From positions 1 to 8,004 of the forward strand of contig JAIRMO010000027.1 in NCBI GenBank assembly GCA_031258625.1: a stretch of DNA of 8,004 bases. The letters run 5' to 3'. The notes beneath the pieces are model-generated. The model saw nothing but the letters and a program-made list of their open reading frames with translations, was not told the origin of the DNA and did not search any database. The stretch's first letter is position 1. The number at the start of each line of letters is the position of its first letter. A program made the position numbers and the translations under genes. This document shows, piece by piece, positions 1 through 4,885 of this stretch. This stretch comes from Spirochaetaceae bacterium. GTDB taxonomy: Bacteria; Spirochaetota; Spirochaetia; Treponematales; Breznakiellaceae.

Positions 1-720
1 CTCGCCCCGTATCATCCGGACGCGGTGGATATTAACGCCGGATGTCCGGTTCCCAAGGTGGTAAAAACCGGGGCCGGTTCCGCCCTGATGTCTACCCCCG
101 ATACCCTGGGCCGCGTCGTCCAGGCGGTGGTCCGCGCCTCCCGGGAAGCCCTGGGGGGCGTTCCGGTTACGGTAAAGCTCCGTTCCGGCTGGGCCGCGGG
201 GGAGCTGACGTACCGGACCTGCGCCCGGATCGCCGCGGACGCAGGGGCCGCCATGGTATGCCTCCACCCCCGGACCAGGGCCCAGGGCTATTCAGGGAAA
301 AGCGACTGGGCCCTTATCGCCGACCTGGTCTCGCGGACCAGCCTGCCGGTGGCCGGATCGGGGGATCTTTTTACGCCGGAGGACGCGGAACGGATGCTCC
401 GGGAGACGGGCTGCGCCGCGGTGATGTTCGCCCGGGGCGCTCTGGGGAACCCCTTCATCTTTTCCGCCGCTAAATCCTTTTTGTTAACCGGCGCCTGGCA
501 GTCCCCGGATCCCGGGGAACGGCTAAAAACCGCCTTTGACCAGTTGGTCCTCCTCGCGGAGGAAAAGGGGGAGAGGACCGCCTGTAGGGAAATGCGGAAG
601 CAGTTCTGCGCGTACACCAAGGGTTGTTCGGGGGGCGCCGCGGTAAGAAACCGCCTGGTTCATGCCGAAACCATCGGGGAATACCGGAAAATCCTCGACG
701 CCCCGGGGCTTTTGTTTTAA
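1..720 (+). CDS. dus: tRNA-dihydrouridine synthase (Dus family, DusB-like), 5' end outside the window
   Basis: Reduces uridine to dihydrouridine in the D-loop of tRNAs, using FMN and NADPH, in the cytoplasm. The reading frame is open from base 1, so the N-terminal part (first strands of the TIM barrel) is missing. The GTG at 25 is an internal valine, not a start. Family signatures appear in order: NAGCP followed by a GAGSALM segment, where the Cys at 43-45 matches the catalytic general acid; the HPRTRAQGYSG segment, matching the FMN/tRNA-binding region; GSGDLFTPEDAERML; then ARGALGNPFIF, matching the phosphate-binding end of the barrel. The C-terminal helical part ends at TAA 718-720. About 239 residues are visible, against about 320 for a full protein. 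Family assignment is very secure; the DusB subclass rests only on motif resemblance. Downstream is the structured repeat on the opposite strand. Confidence 0.95.
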   Translation, partial: LAPYHPDAVDINAGCPVPKVVKTGAGSALMSTPDTLGRVVQAVVRASREALGGVPVTVKLRSGWAAGELTYRTCARIAADAGAAMVCLHPRTRAQGYSGKSDWALIADLVSRTSLPVAGSGDLFTPEDAERMLRETGCAAVMFARGALGNPFIFSAAKSFLLTGAWQSPDPGERLKTAFDQLVLLAEEKGERTACREMRKQFCAYTKGCSGGAAVRNRLVHAETIGEYRKILDAPGLLF

Positions 721-739
721 AACCAAGCCCCTGATATTT

Positions 740-870
740 AAAAAAGGCTCCCGGGGGAGACGCGCAAGGGATTGAAGCGGAATAGGGGTTAGCGGGCTTT
801 GCCTGCTAACCCCTATTATAGCGGAAAGCCCGGTCCGGCCGTAGGCCGGATGCGCCCAAAATGAGGAGGA
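740..870 (-). ncRNA. Structured repeat copy A: candidate small RNA with terminator, or REP-like element
   Basis: Read on the minus strand from 870 to 740, this segment has the same block order as 6727-6868 on the plus strand: a CCTCCTC tract, TTTGGGCGCAT (860-850), hairpin 1 (7-bp stem 834-840/844-850), CCGGGCTTTCCGCT (833-820), hairpin 2 (781-797/801-817, 17 pairs with one G-T, 3-nt loop), a 20-nt block (780-761) that matches the other copy at 19 of 20 positions, then a short hairpin CTCCC/GGGAG with GCC and six T. Hairpin arms differ between copies but pairing is kept, which points to selection on structure. The last hairpin plus T-run resembles an intrinsic terminator. No clear promoter was found upstream on the minus strand. 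It could be a small RNA, or a mobile palindromic repeat lying convergent to dus. Confidence 0.6.
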
Positions 871-913
871 TAAGAATTCCTCTGCGTTTGTACTGCATAC
901 AGGGTTCCAAATC

Positions 914-943
914 TTGTCATAGACTCCCGAATCGGCGTATGCT
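914..943 (+). promoter_or_regulatory. Possible sigma-70-type promoter of the rhomboid gene
   Basis: TTGTCA (914-919) and TATGCT (938-943) are separated by 18 bp. Transcription would start near base 950, which is the A of the rhomboid ATG, so the mRNA would be leaderless. Only the sequence match supports this. Confidence 0.3.
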
Positions 944-949
944 TAGTAT

Positions 950-1579
950 ATGAATTTCTTAAGGCGTCCCTTTCGTTACCGGTACGATAATGTAACCCTT
1001 CTTTTAATCGGTATAAATATCCTGGTGTTTTTGGCCCAGCAGGTATTTGCGTCCCGGTACATCTCGGAATATTTGGCTATGATCCCTATAGCGGTGATCA
1101 ACGGCTGGGTTTGGCAGTTTGTAACCTATATGTTTGCCCACGGGGGGCTTTCCCATCTGCTTTTTAATATGTTGGCCCTGTTTATTTTTGGCACCCAGGT
1201 TGAGCGCCACATGGGGAGCAGGGAATTCCTCCTGTATTATCTCCTGACCGGAATTTTGGCGGGGGTATTCTCCTTTTTTGTGTATTGGTTTACCGGCGCC
1301 CTCGTGATCCGGCTGGTAGGCGCTTCCGGGGCTATCTTTGCGGTACAATTGGCCTATGCGGCCTTTTTTCCCAATGCGGTGATTTTTATCTGGGGTATCC
1401 TGCCCGTGCGGGCACCCCTCATGGTGTTGGGTTTTACCCTCCTGGAACTGGTTTCATCGGTATTCGGTTTTCGATCCGGGGTTGCCCATTTTACCCACCT
1501 GGCGGGTTTCGCCTTTGGATGGATCTACTTTGTCGCCCGGTTTGGCATAAACCCCTGGAAAGCGTTAACCAGGAGGTAG
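950..1579 (+). CDS. Rhomboid family intramembrane serine protease
   Basis: Cleaves transmembrane substrates inside the cytoplasmic membrane with a Ser-His dyad. The 209-residue protein is almost entirely hydrophobic, with about six predicted membrane segments (first about residues 16-34, last about 182-198), the basic bacterial rhomboid core without a cytosolic domain. Diagnostic motifs are present: WQFVTYMFAHGGLSHLLFN with H64, H69 and N73 (oxyanion region), GASG with nucleophile S126 in helix 4, and HLAG with catalytic H183 in the last helix. It should therefore be active. The short basic tail NPWKALTRR is probably cytoplasmic. The ATG at 950 has no Shine-Dalgarno upstream; a promoter-like pair ending at 943 suggests a leaderless message. 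The gene is monocistronic here, convergent with the transposase-like gene. Substrates cannot be told from the sequence. Confidence 0.93.
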   Translation: MNFLRRPFRYRYDNVTLLLIGINILVFLAQQVFASRYISEYLAMIPIAVINGWVWQFVTYMFAHGGLSHLLFNMLALFIFGTQVERHMGSREFLLYYLLTGILAGVFSFFVYWFTGALVIRLVGASGAIFAVQLAYAAFFPNAVIFIWGILPVRAPLMVLGFTLLELVSSVFGFRSGVAHFTHLAGFAFGWIYFVARFGINPWKALTRR

Positions 1580-1652
1580 CCTTGCCCCTGAGTGTTTTTG
1601 GGTTGGGGCGGAAAAGAAGGTTGATACGGAACCCGGGGCGGAGTAGCGCCGC

Positions 1653-2207
1653 TTATCCGGGCGCGGGGGCGGCGGGAAGCGGGAATAGGGGGGGAAAAAC
1701 GGTTTGGATCGCCGTTTCCCCATACCGGGGTCTGACCCTGATGTCCGAATTCCTATACGAGGGTCTGACCCCGATGTCCGAATTGCCATACTGGGGTCTG
1801 ACCCCGATGTCCGAATCCCCCCGCCCCGTTTCGAACTCCTCCTCCGGCGGCTCCCCCTCCACTATCCGCGACCCATACCGGTCCCCCCAGATATGCCCGA
1901 TCCGCCCTTCCGCCCGGTTGTACCGTTGGGCAAACACCTGTTTCAGCCATTTCATGATTGCCGGAAGTTCCAGCCCGTCCGCGGGTCTGATATAAAACGT
2001 CAGCCAGTCGTCCTCCACACAGAGCCCCCGAATCTCGAAGACAAACCGCAGTTTCGTCTCCCGGAACACCCGGGCAAACAGGGCCAGGGCCTTATTGGGG
2101 ACAGTCGCCGCGGCGCCTGTCCCTAAGCGGAACAGCGGTTCCCGGTTGTTGACGCGGGTACGAATTTCGTACCATACCCCTTGTTCTAATATGCGTAATG
2201 GTCTCAT
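1653..2207 (-). CDS. Y1/REP-associated (IS200-like) transposase homologue, catalytic residues lost; repeat-bearing tail
   Basis: The first 115 or so of 184 residues follow the REP-associated tyrosine transposase fold: start RPLRILEQGVWYEIRTRVNNREPLF, middle strand at 58-75, and late block IMKWLKQVFAQRYNRAEGRIGHIWGDRYGSRIVEG. Active members carry an HUH motif (NHFHLLL type) and a nucleophilic Tyr in the late helix. By my hand alignment the HUH site is CVEDDWLTFYI (63-73) with Asp67 and Leu69 at the two His positions, and the Tyr position is Phe92. It is thus probably not a working transposase but a decayed or domesticated nucleic-acid-binding protein. The frame is intact over 184 codons, which favours function. 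The tail (about 131-165) contains three 11-residue repeats of the type SDIGVRPxYxN, encoded by a 33-bp tandem DNA repeat, then a Pro/Ala-rich end. The ATG at 2207 is chosen because family homology begins there; no strong Shine-Dalgarno is visible. Confidence 0.7.
   Translation of the reverse strand: MRPLRILEQGVWYEIRTRVNNREPLFRLGTGAAATVPNKALALFARVFRETKLRFVFEIRGLCVEDDWLTFYIRPADGLELPAIMKWLKQVFAQRYNRAEGRIGHIWGDRYGSRIVEGEPPEEEFETGRGDSDIGVRPQYGNSDIGVRPSYRNSDIRVRPRYGETAIQTVFPPLFPLPAAPAPG
1722..1820. repeat. Three 33-bp tandem repeats inside the transposase-like gene
   Basis: The phrase TCTGACCC(C/T)GATGTCCGAAT begins at 1731, 1764 and 1797, an exact 33-bp period. Each unit is centred on the palindrome GGGGTCTGACCCC (perfect in copy 3, one end base changed in copies 1 and 2). 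On the minus strand the period is 11 codons and in frame, so copy number can change without breaking the gene. Confidence 0.9.
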
Positions 2208-2245
2208 GAAGAATATATGCGCTTGACCGGTCGTTTTGCTTTAGT

Positions 2246-2328
2246 AAAGGACCCGGAAATTTCAGTTTCCGAACAAATTCCGTTAAAAATTCCCCTTGAA
2301 ATTTTGCGGGGTCCCTTTATCCTGGGAC
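2246..2328. other. Foldable intergenic segment between divergent genes
   Basis: The 170-bp gap between the transposase-like gene and the lipoprotein gene contains CGGAAA/TTTCCG (2254-2259/2266-2271, 6-nt loop), an AAAATT/AATTTT pairing further right, and AAAGGACCC (2246-2254) that can pair with GGGTCCCTTT (2309-2318) around them with one bulge. GTCCC/GGGAC (2311-2315/2324-2328) is an alternative. No known RNA motif was recognised; it may be a leader, terminator remnant or repeat. Confidence 0.3.
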
Positions 2329-2377
2329 GGGAAACTTCATTGTTGATTTAATGGAGAAATCATACTAAATTATAAAT

Positions 2378-3205
2378 ATGAAGACATATTTTTTAGCGAA
2401 GAGGTTCCCCTGGATCCTCTTCATTGCAGCCTTGGTATTTTCTGCTTGCGTTGGAGTGCCAAAAAGTACGGGTCTTAAAAAAGGCCACGATGTTCAAACC
2501 GTTCCGTATCAGACGATAACTTTGAAGTCGGTGTACAAAAAAATCGTTTTTTCCCCCGATCGGGGTGAAAAAAGTCCCCAACTTGACTTATCCCTGCTCC
2601 TCCTGGAACCCGCGGGGAATAAGTTGCTTCAAAAACTCCTTTATGGAGATTTAAGCCCGGAGGAATATACGGAGCGCCTTATTCAGAATTATAAAAATTC
2701 CTATAAGGAAATCCTCAATCAAGAGGAGGCTGTTCCGGATCTGCCTGCCGCCGTATTAGATTGGACCTACGAGGAAATCCATGGGGTCCATACCTATTCC
2801 CACCTACAGGTAATTGACCGGACCAGGGAGTATTATACCGGCGGCGCCCACGGCATGAGGGAAAAGGCCTATTTTGTGATTGATTTAGCTGAAAAAAAAC
2901 AGATCCGCCTTAAGGATCTGTTTCTAAAGGATGCGGAAGGGGCGCTGAAAACCCGTATAGAGGACGCTCTACGGATCTATTCGGGCCTGGAAGCCGGGGT
3001 TCCCCTCTCGACCGGGGATTATTTTGAGGATTCGGTAAAATCGTTGGAAAATTTTTATCTTACCGCCCAGGGTATCGGTTTCCATTGGGACCCCTATGAA
3101 ATAGCTCCCTATTCGGTAGGTCCGATAGAAATCCTTATCCCCTATGAAGAGGTGGGAGAATTATTGAATTCCCAGGGGAAATCCCTTATATCCCAATTCA
3201 ACTGA
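2378..3205 (+). CDS. Lipoprotein with DUF4163/DUF3298 (RsiV-like) domains
   Basis: Predicted exported lipoprotein of 275 residues. The N-terminus has basic residues, a hydrophobic stretch (about 11-22) and a relaxed spirochaete-type lipobox FSAC with Cys24 as the lipidation site. The C-terminal half is typical of DUF3298, the extracytoplasmic domain also found in the anti-sigma factor RsiV and beside PdaC-type deacetylases: YTGGAHG (residues 153-159), a following FVIDLAEKKQIRLKDLF strand-turn-helix, and FYLTAQGIGFHWDPYEIAPYSVGPIEILIPYEEV near 227-259. The preceding region (about 45-140) matches the position of DUF4163. RsiV binds lysozyme with this fold; here there is no cytoplasmic sigma-binding domain and no adjacent sigma factor, so an anti-sigma role is unlikely and the ligand is unknown. 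No Shine-Dalgarno lies close to the ATG. The gene stands alone and is followed by a terminator-like hairpin. Confidence 0.85.
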   Translation: MKTYFLAKRFPWILFIAALVFSACVGVPKSTGLKKGHDVQTVPYQTITLKSVYKKIVFSPDRGEKSPQLDLSLLLLEPAGNKLLQKLLYGDLSPEEYTERLIQNYKNSYKEILNQEEAVPDLPAAVLDWTYEEIHGVHTYSHLQVIDRTREYYTGGAHGMREKAYFVIDLAEKKQIRLKDLFLKDAEGALKTRIEDALRIYSGLEAGVPLSTGDYFEDSVKSLENFYLTAQGIGFHWDPYEIAPYSVGPIEILIPYEEVGELLNSQGKSLISQFN

Positions 3206-3245
3206 GAGTTTCATTTACCGGTAAAAGCGGCCTGGTTTTAATGAG

Positions 3246-3279
3246 CCTTCGCGAAACAGAACGCGAACCGAAGGTTCGC
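3246..3279. repeat. Competing short hairpins downstream of the lipoprotein gene
   Basis: GCGAACC/GGTTCGC (3263-3269/3273-3279, loop GAA) is a perfect 7-bp hairpin. The same bases can instead pair with CCTTCG (3246-3251) or TTCGCG (3248-3253) to the left, giving mutually exclusive folds. There is no T-run. It may be a small REP-like palindrome. Confidence 0.35.
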
Positions 3280-3340
3280 CGGGGTATTAAACAAAACTCC
3301 CGAATAACCGATTAAGGTCCTTTCCGGTATTCTCCGATAA

Positions 3341-3375
3341 TAAACCATACATCTTGAGATGTATGGTTTATTTTT
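3341..3375 (+). terminator. Intrinsic terminator-like hairpin just before the 69-residue gene
   Basis: TAAACCATACATC (3341-3353) and GATGTATGGTTTA (3358-3370) form a perfect 13-bp stem with a TTGA loop, followed directly by five T (3371-3375). It probably ends transcription from the lipoprotein gene. Its right edge lies only a few bases before the Shine-Dalgarno of the next gene, so it could also act as an attenuator or an mRNA 5' cap-hairpin. Confidence 0.65.
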
Positions 3376-3389
3376 ATGGAGGTTTCAAT

Positions 3390-3599
3390 ATGAAACGGTA
3401 CTATGTCAAAACTTATAAGGGCAGGATCGAATATTTTGATATCCTGGAAGAAGCGGGTGACGAATACAAGATACGGTTTACCAGGATCAACGACGGGAAT
3501 GAAAAAACCGTGGAGAGTTCAATCTCCAAAGACCTCTTTACGGTATGTCTTACCACAGGATATATCTATGAGACGGAAAATGTTTCATCGGTGGCATAG
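3390..3599 (+). CDS. Conserved-looking small hypothetical protein, 69 residues
   Basis: Function not recognised. The start at 3390 is chosen because GGAGG (3379-3383) lies 6 bases upstream; an in-frame ATG at 3354 would sit inside the terminator hairpin and is rejected. The product is soluble, mixed-charge and has no signal peptide, membrane segment or Cys pair. Its sequence (KTYKGRIEYFDILEEAGDEYKIRFTRINDGNEKTVESSISKDLF) alternates polar and hydrophobic residues as in a small beta-barrel or SH3-like fold, followed by a short helix. This fold guess is mine and untested. Codon use and the good ribosome site argue for a real gene. I have the impression that treponemes carry similar short proteins, but no name comes with it. 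The gene ends at TAG 3597-3599 and nothing follows in operon. Confidence 0.7.
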   Translation: MKRYYVKTYKGRIEYFDILEEAGDEYKIRFTRINDGNEKTVESSISKDLFTVCLTTGYIYETENVSSVA

Positions 3600-3799
3600 G
3601 GCTCATATAACGGGATAATTTGACATTCTGTGTTTGTCCCAAACCGGCGTTGATCCCCACAAAATTGCCGCCTATCTGAAACGGGGCGGGCCCTGCCGTC
3701 GATACCCCCTGTCTGTTTGGTAACCCATACCGGTGATCGGGGGAGCCGGAATTTCGCCTCCCGGGTAAAAGTAAATGACATTACCCTGAATTGGAGGGA
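3600..3799. other. Gap between the small gene and tRNA-Asp; no gene recognised
   Basis: An open stretch of 34 codons (3619-3723, +, reading FDILCLSQTGVDPHKIAAYL onward) has no start codon and follows a stop. It looks protein-like but may be chance or a gene remnant. No RNA motif was recognised before the tRNA promoter. Confidence 0.25.
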
Positions 3800-3828
3800 T
3801 TGACTATTTATTAATTTCGTACTAGGAT
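3800..3828 (+). promoter_or_regulatory. Promoter of tRNA-Asp
   Basis: TTGACT (3800-3805) and TAGGAT (3823-3828) with a 17-bp spacer place the transcript start near 3835, four bases before the mature tRNA end. Spacing and position fit a stable-RNA promoter. Confidence 0.75.
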
Positions 3829-3838
3829 AAAAAATCTA

Positions 3839-3913
3839 GGGGGCGTAGCGAAGCTGGTTTATCGCGCTGGCCTGTCAAGCCGGAGATCGCGGGTTCAAGC
3901 CCCGTCGCTCCCG
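3839..3913 (+). tRNA. tRNA-Asp (anticodon GTC)
   Basis: A 75-nt cloverleaf. The acceptor GGGGGCG/CGCTCCC pairs throughout with one G-T. The D stem is GCGA/TCGC, the anticodon stem CTGGC/GCCGG with loop CTGTCAA and anticodon GTC at 3874-3876, and the T arm GCGGG-TTCAAGC-CCCGT. Discriminator base G73 (3913) is the identity base expected for tRNA-Asp. CCA is not encoded and must be added by nucleotidyltransferase. Confidence 0.97.
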
Positions 3914-4041
3914 AATATTTTAATAATTAAGGAGAAAGCGGGGCTTGACACGGAGCCCCCGCCGAGCGAATGCGAGGAAGAGGCGGCAGGGATGCCGCCG
4001 GCAGGGGGCGGAGACGGCCTGGAAGGCAAGCCCCGTCGCTC
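3896..4041 (+). repeat. 15-bp duplicate of the tRNA-Asp 3' part and GC-rich foldable segment between the copies
   Basis: CAAGCCCCGTCGCTC occurs at 3896-3910 (T-loop to acceptor of tRNA-Asp) and again at 4027-4041, 131 bp apart. The DNA between is GC-rich and can fold: CGGGGCTTG (3940-3948) pairs with CAAGCCCCG (4027-4035), GCCCCC with GGGGGC inside, and GGCGGCA/TGCCGCC forms a 7-bp hairpin with a GGGA loop. It may be the co-transcribed trailer of tRNA-Asp, a small RNA, or the scar of a minute insertion at the tRNA end. No known RNA family was recognised. Confidence 0.45.
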
Positions 4042-4062
4042 TTGTCGGATTACGAGTCCATT

Positions 4063-4162
4063 AGGAACTGTACAGAAATAACATGACCAAAGGGTCATGT
4101 TATTTCTTTGTTGCGAAGCAATTAGAATAAAATGCCGTGCATTTTATTCTTGTACAGTTCCT
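4063..4162. repeat. Cloverleaf-like nested inverted-repeat element (possible MITE)
   Basis: The outer arms AGGAACTGTACA (4063-4074) and TGTACAGTTCCT (4151-4162) are a perfect 12-bp inverted repeat. Inside are three hairpins in a row: a 15-bp perfect stem (4074-4088/4093-4107, loop AAAG), a short TTGC/GCAA stem (4111-4114/4118-4121, loop GAA), and a 12-bp perfect stem (4124-4135/4139-4150, loop CGT). Nearly every base is paired, giving a four-way junction. There is no clear target-site duplication and no ORF. It could be a miniature transposable element, an RNA structure in the tRNA-Asp trailer, or a recombination site folded as single-stranded DNA. Confidence 0.75.
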
Positions 4163-4165
4163 CAG

Positions 4166-4190
4166 CCCGTCTTTCCGGACGGGTTTTTTT
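4166..4190 (+). terminator. Intrinsic terminator between the two tRNA genes
   Basis: CCCGTC (4166-4171) and GACGGG (4178-4183) form a 6-bp GC-rich stem with a 6-nt loop, followed by seven T (4184-4190). It would end the tRNA-Asp transcript. It ends only 5 bases before tRNA-Pro. Confidence 0.85.
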
Positions 4191-4195
4191 CTCCT

Positions 4196-4268
4196 CGGGC
4201 AGTAGCGCAGTTGGTAGCGCGCTTGGTTCGGGACCAAGAGGTCGCGGGTTCGACTCCCGCCTACCCGA
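4196..4268 (+). tRNA. tRNA-Pro (anticodon CGG)
   Basis: A 73-nt cloverleaf. D stem GCGC/GCGC, anticodon stem CTTGG/CCAAG with loop TTCGGGA and anticodon CGG at 4229-4231, T arm GCGGG-TTCGACT-CCCGC, and discriminator A73 (4268). The acceptor CGGGCAG/CTACCCG pairs at six of seven positions; position 5-68 is C-A (4200/4263), a mismatch unusual in a functional tRNA. CCA is not encoded. The 3' half, 4240-4269, is duplicated at 5215-5244, so the gene serves as the attachment site of the following element. No promoter lies between the terminator and the tRNA. Confidence 0.95.
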
Positions 4269-4269
4269 T
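4240..4269 (+). repeat. Attachment-site-like repeat (left), within tRNA-Pro
   Basis: Thirty bases from the variable loop to one base past the tRNA end, identical to 5215-5244. A repeat of a tRNA 3' end in direct orientation is the usual footprint of tyrosine-recombinase integration, where the incoming element restores the tRNA. Confidence 0.8.
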
Positions 4270-4498
4270 TGTAATTCGTTGCTATATAAAGACTTACGGC
4301 ATTTTGTCGGTTCATGGCCGGGAAAAATGTCAAGTAGGAGCAACAAAACGGATTATCATGTTTTCAAAAAGCCGGTAAAAGGCCGGACGGGAACCAGATA
4401 CAACGGGCTTGCAAGGGGTGTAAGAACCGGTCCGATGCGGAAAATCATAGGGCTATGGGGAGACCTAAAACTTGAGGTCCTGGGGCGTTGACGTAGTT

Positions 4499-4631
4499 AT
4501 GCAAAAGGTACAACCTGGGGAAGAATACTATTTATCGGCATTACGATATAACCGGAAAAGAATACCCCCGGTATTTTGTAGTTCATGGTGATGAATGGAT
4601 TAATTTCTTGAAAAGTTTAGAACAAGTCTGA
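4499..4631 (+). pseudogene. Possible small gene broken by a frameshift
   Basis: From ATG 4499 the frame reads MQKVQPGEEYYL and then leaves the plausible protein sequence, stopping after 30 codons. Another frame, open over the same stretch, continues as YRHYDITGKEYPRYFVVHGDEW and reaches TGA at 4629-4631. Joined near 4530 they would give a coherent protein of about 44 residues. One base change near TATTTATCGG would explain it. The family is not recognised. It could also be chance, since the segment is short. Its 3' end overlaps the toxin 3' end on the other strand by 15 bp. Confidence 0.3.
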
Positions 4632-4883
4632 ATGGGTTCCGGTACGGGCAAAAAGGACCTTTTCACTGGAAAGGCGGTAGATCAAAAGCAAATCCCCTTC
4701 TATATGACATTCGGCATAGCCGCTGTAATCGCCGGAAAGATTATGTTCCCGGTATTTGACCGGCCGGGGTTCTTCCCAAATAATCATCGCCATAACATCC
4801 AAAATTTTATCAATATTTTTACGCCGCCTTTTCATAAGATCCAGGTCTTTTATGAATTGGTGAGTAAATACCGGGGCAAGCAC
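4617..4883 (-). CDS. Type II toxin, YafQ/RelE-family mRNA interferase
   Basis: Ribosome-dependent endoribonuclease toxin that cuts mRNA when freed from its antitoxin. The 88 residues match the YafQ branch of the RelE/ParE superfamily along the whole length: N-terminal strand and basic helix pair (residues 5-37), KYREHNLSGDYSGYAECHIEGDLLLIYRL (43-71) and the end FARTGTHSDLF (78-88). Residues equivalent to the YafQ active site are present: H47, H60, D64, R80, H84 and F88; the Trp after the Asp in E. coli YafQ is Leu65 here. The start is GTG at 4883, 9 bases after the antitoxin stop, with AAGG overlapping that stop codon as a ribosome site; this site lies in a hairpin with the antitoxin 3' end. 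The toxin therefore looks intact and translationally coupled. Confidence 0.9.
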   Translation of the reverse strand: MLAPVFTHQFIKDLDLMKRRRKNIDKILDVMAMIIWEEPRPVKYREHNLSGDYSGYAECHIEGDLLLIYRLSSEKVLFARTGTHSDLF

Positions 4884-4885
4884 GG

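Noticed and set aside
1722..1820. CRISPR array
   Set aside because: Units are directly adjacent with a 33-bp period and no unique spacers; they encode an in-frame protein repeat.
1285..1995. Plus-strand open frame of 236 codons
   Set aside because: Overlaps the rhomboid gene in another frame and the antisense of the transposase-like gene; composition is not protein-like.
3940..4035. SRP 4.5S RNA or RNase P RNA
   Set aside because: The conserved SRP core (GGTCAGG with GGAAGG and AGCAGCC) and RNase P signatures are absent.
3895..4098. Minus-strand frame of 67 codons
   Set aside because: Covers tRNA-Asp and the inverted repeats; low-complexity Gly/Ser/Pro sequence from GC-rich foldable DNA.
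4100..4346. Minus-strand frames with GGSRTRDLLVPNQARYQLRY and ESNPRPLGPEPSALPTALLP
   Set aside because: Also classic false products of the antisense strand of a tRNA; no ribosome site.
4097..4378. Plus-strand frame with AVAQLVARLVRDQEVAGSTPA
   Set aside because: A well-known spurious translation of a tRNA gene; it crosses tRNA-Pro and a terminator.
4270..4495. Group II intron, retron or tmRNA end
   Set aside because: Looked for domain V-like and tmRNA end motifs and found none; the left part of the element remains unassigned.
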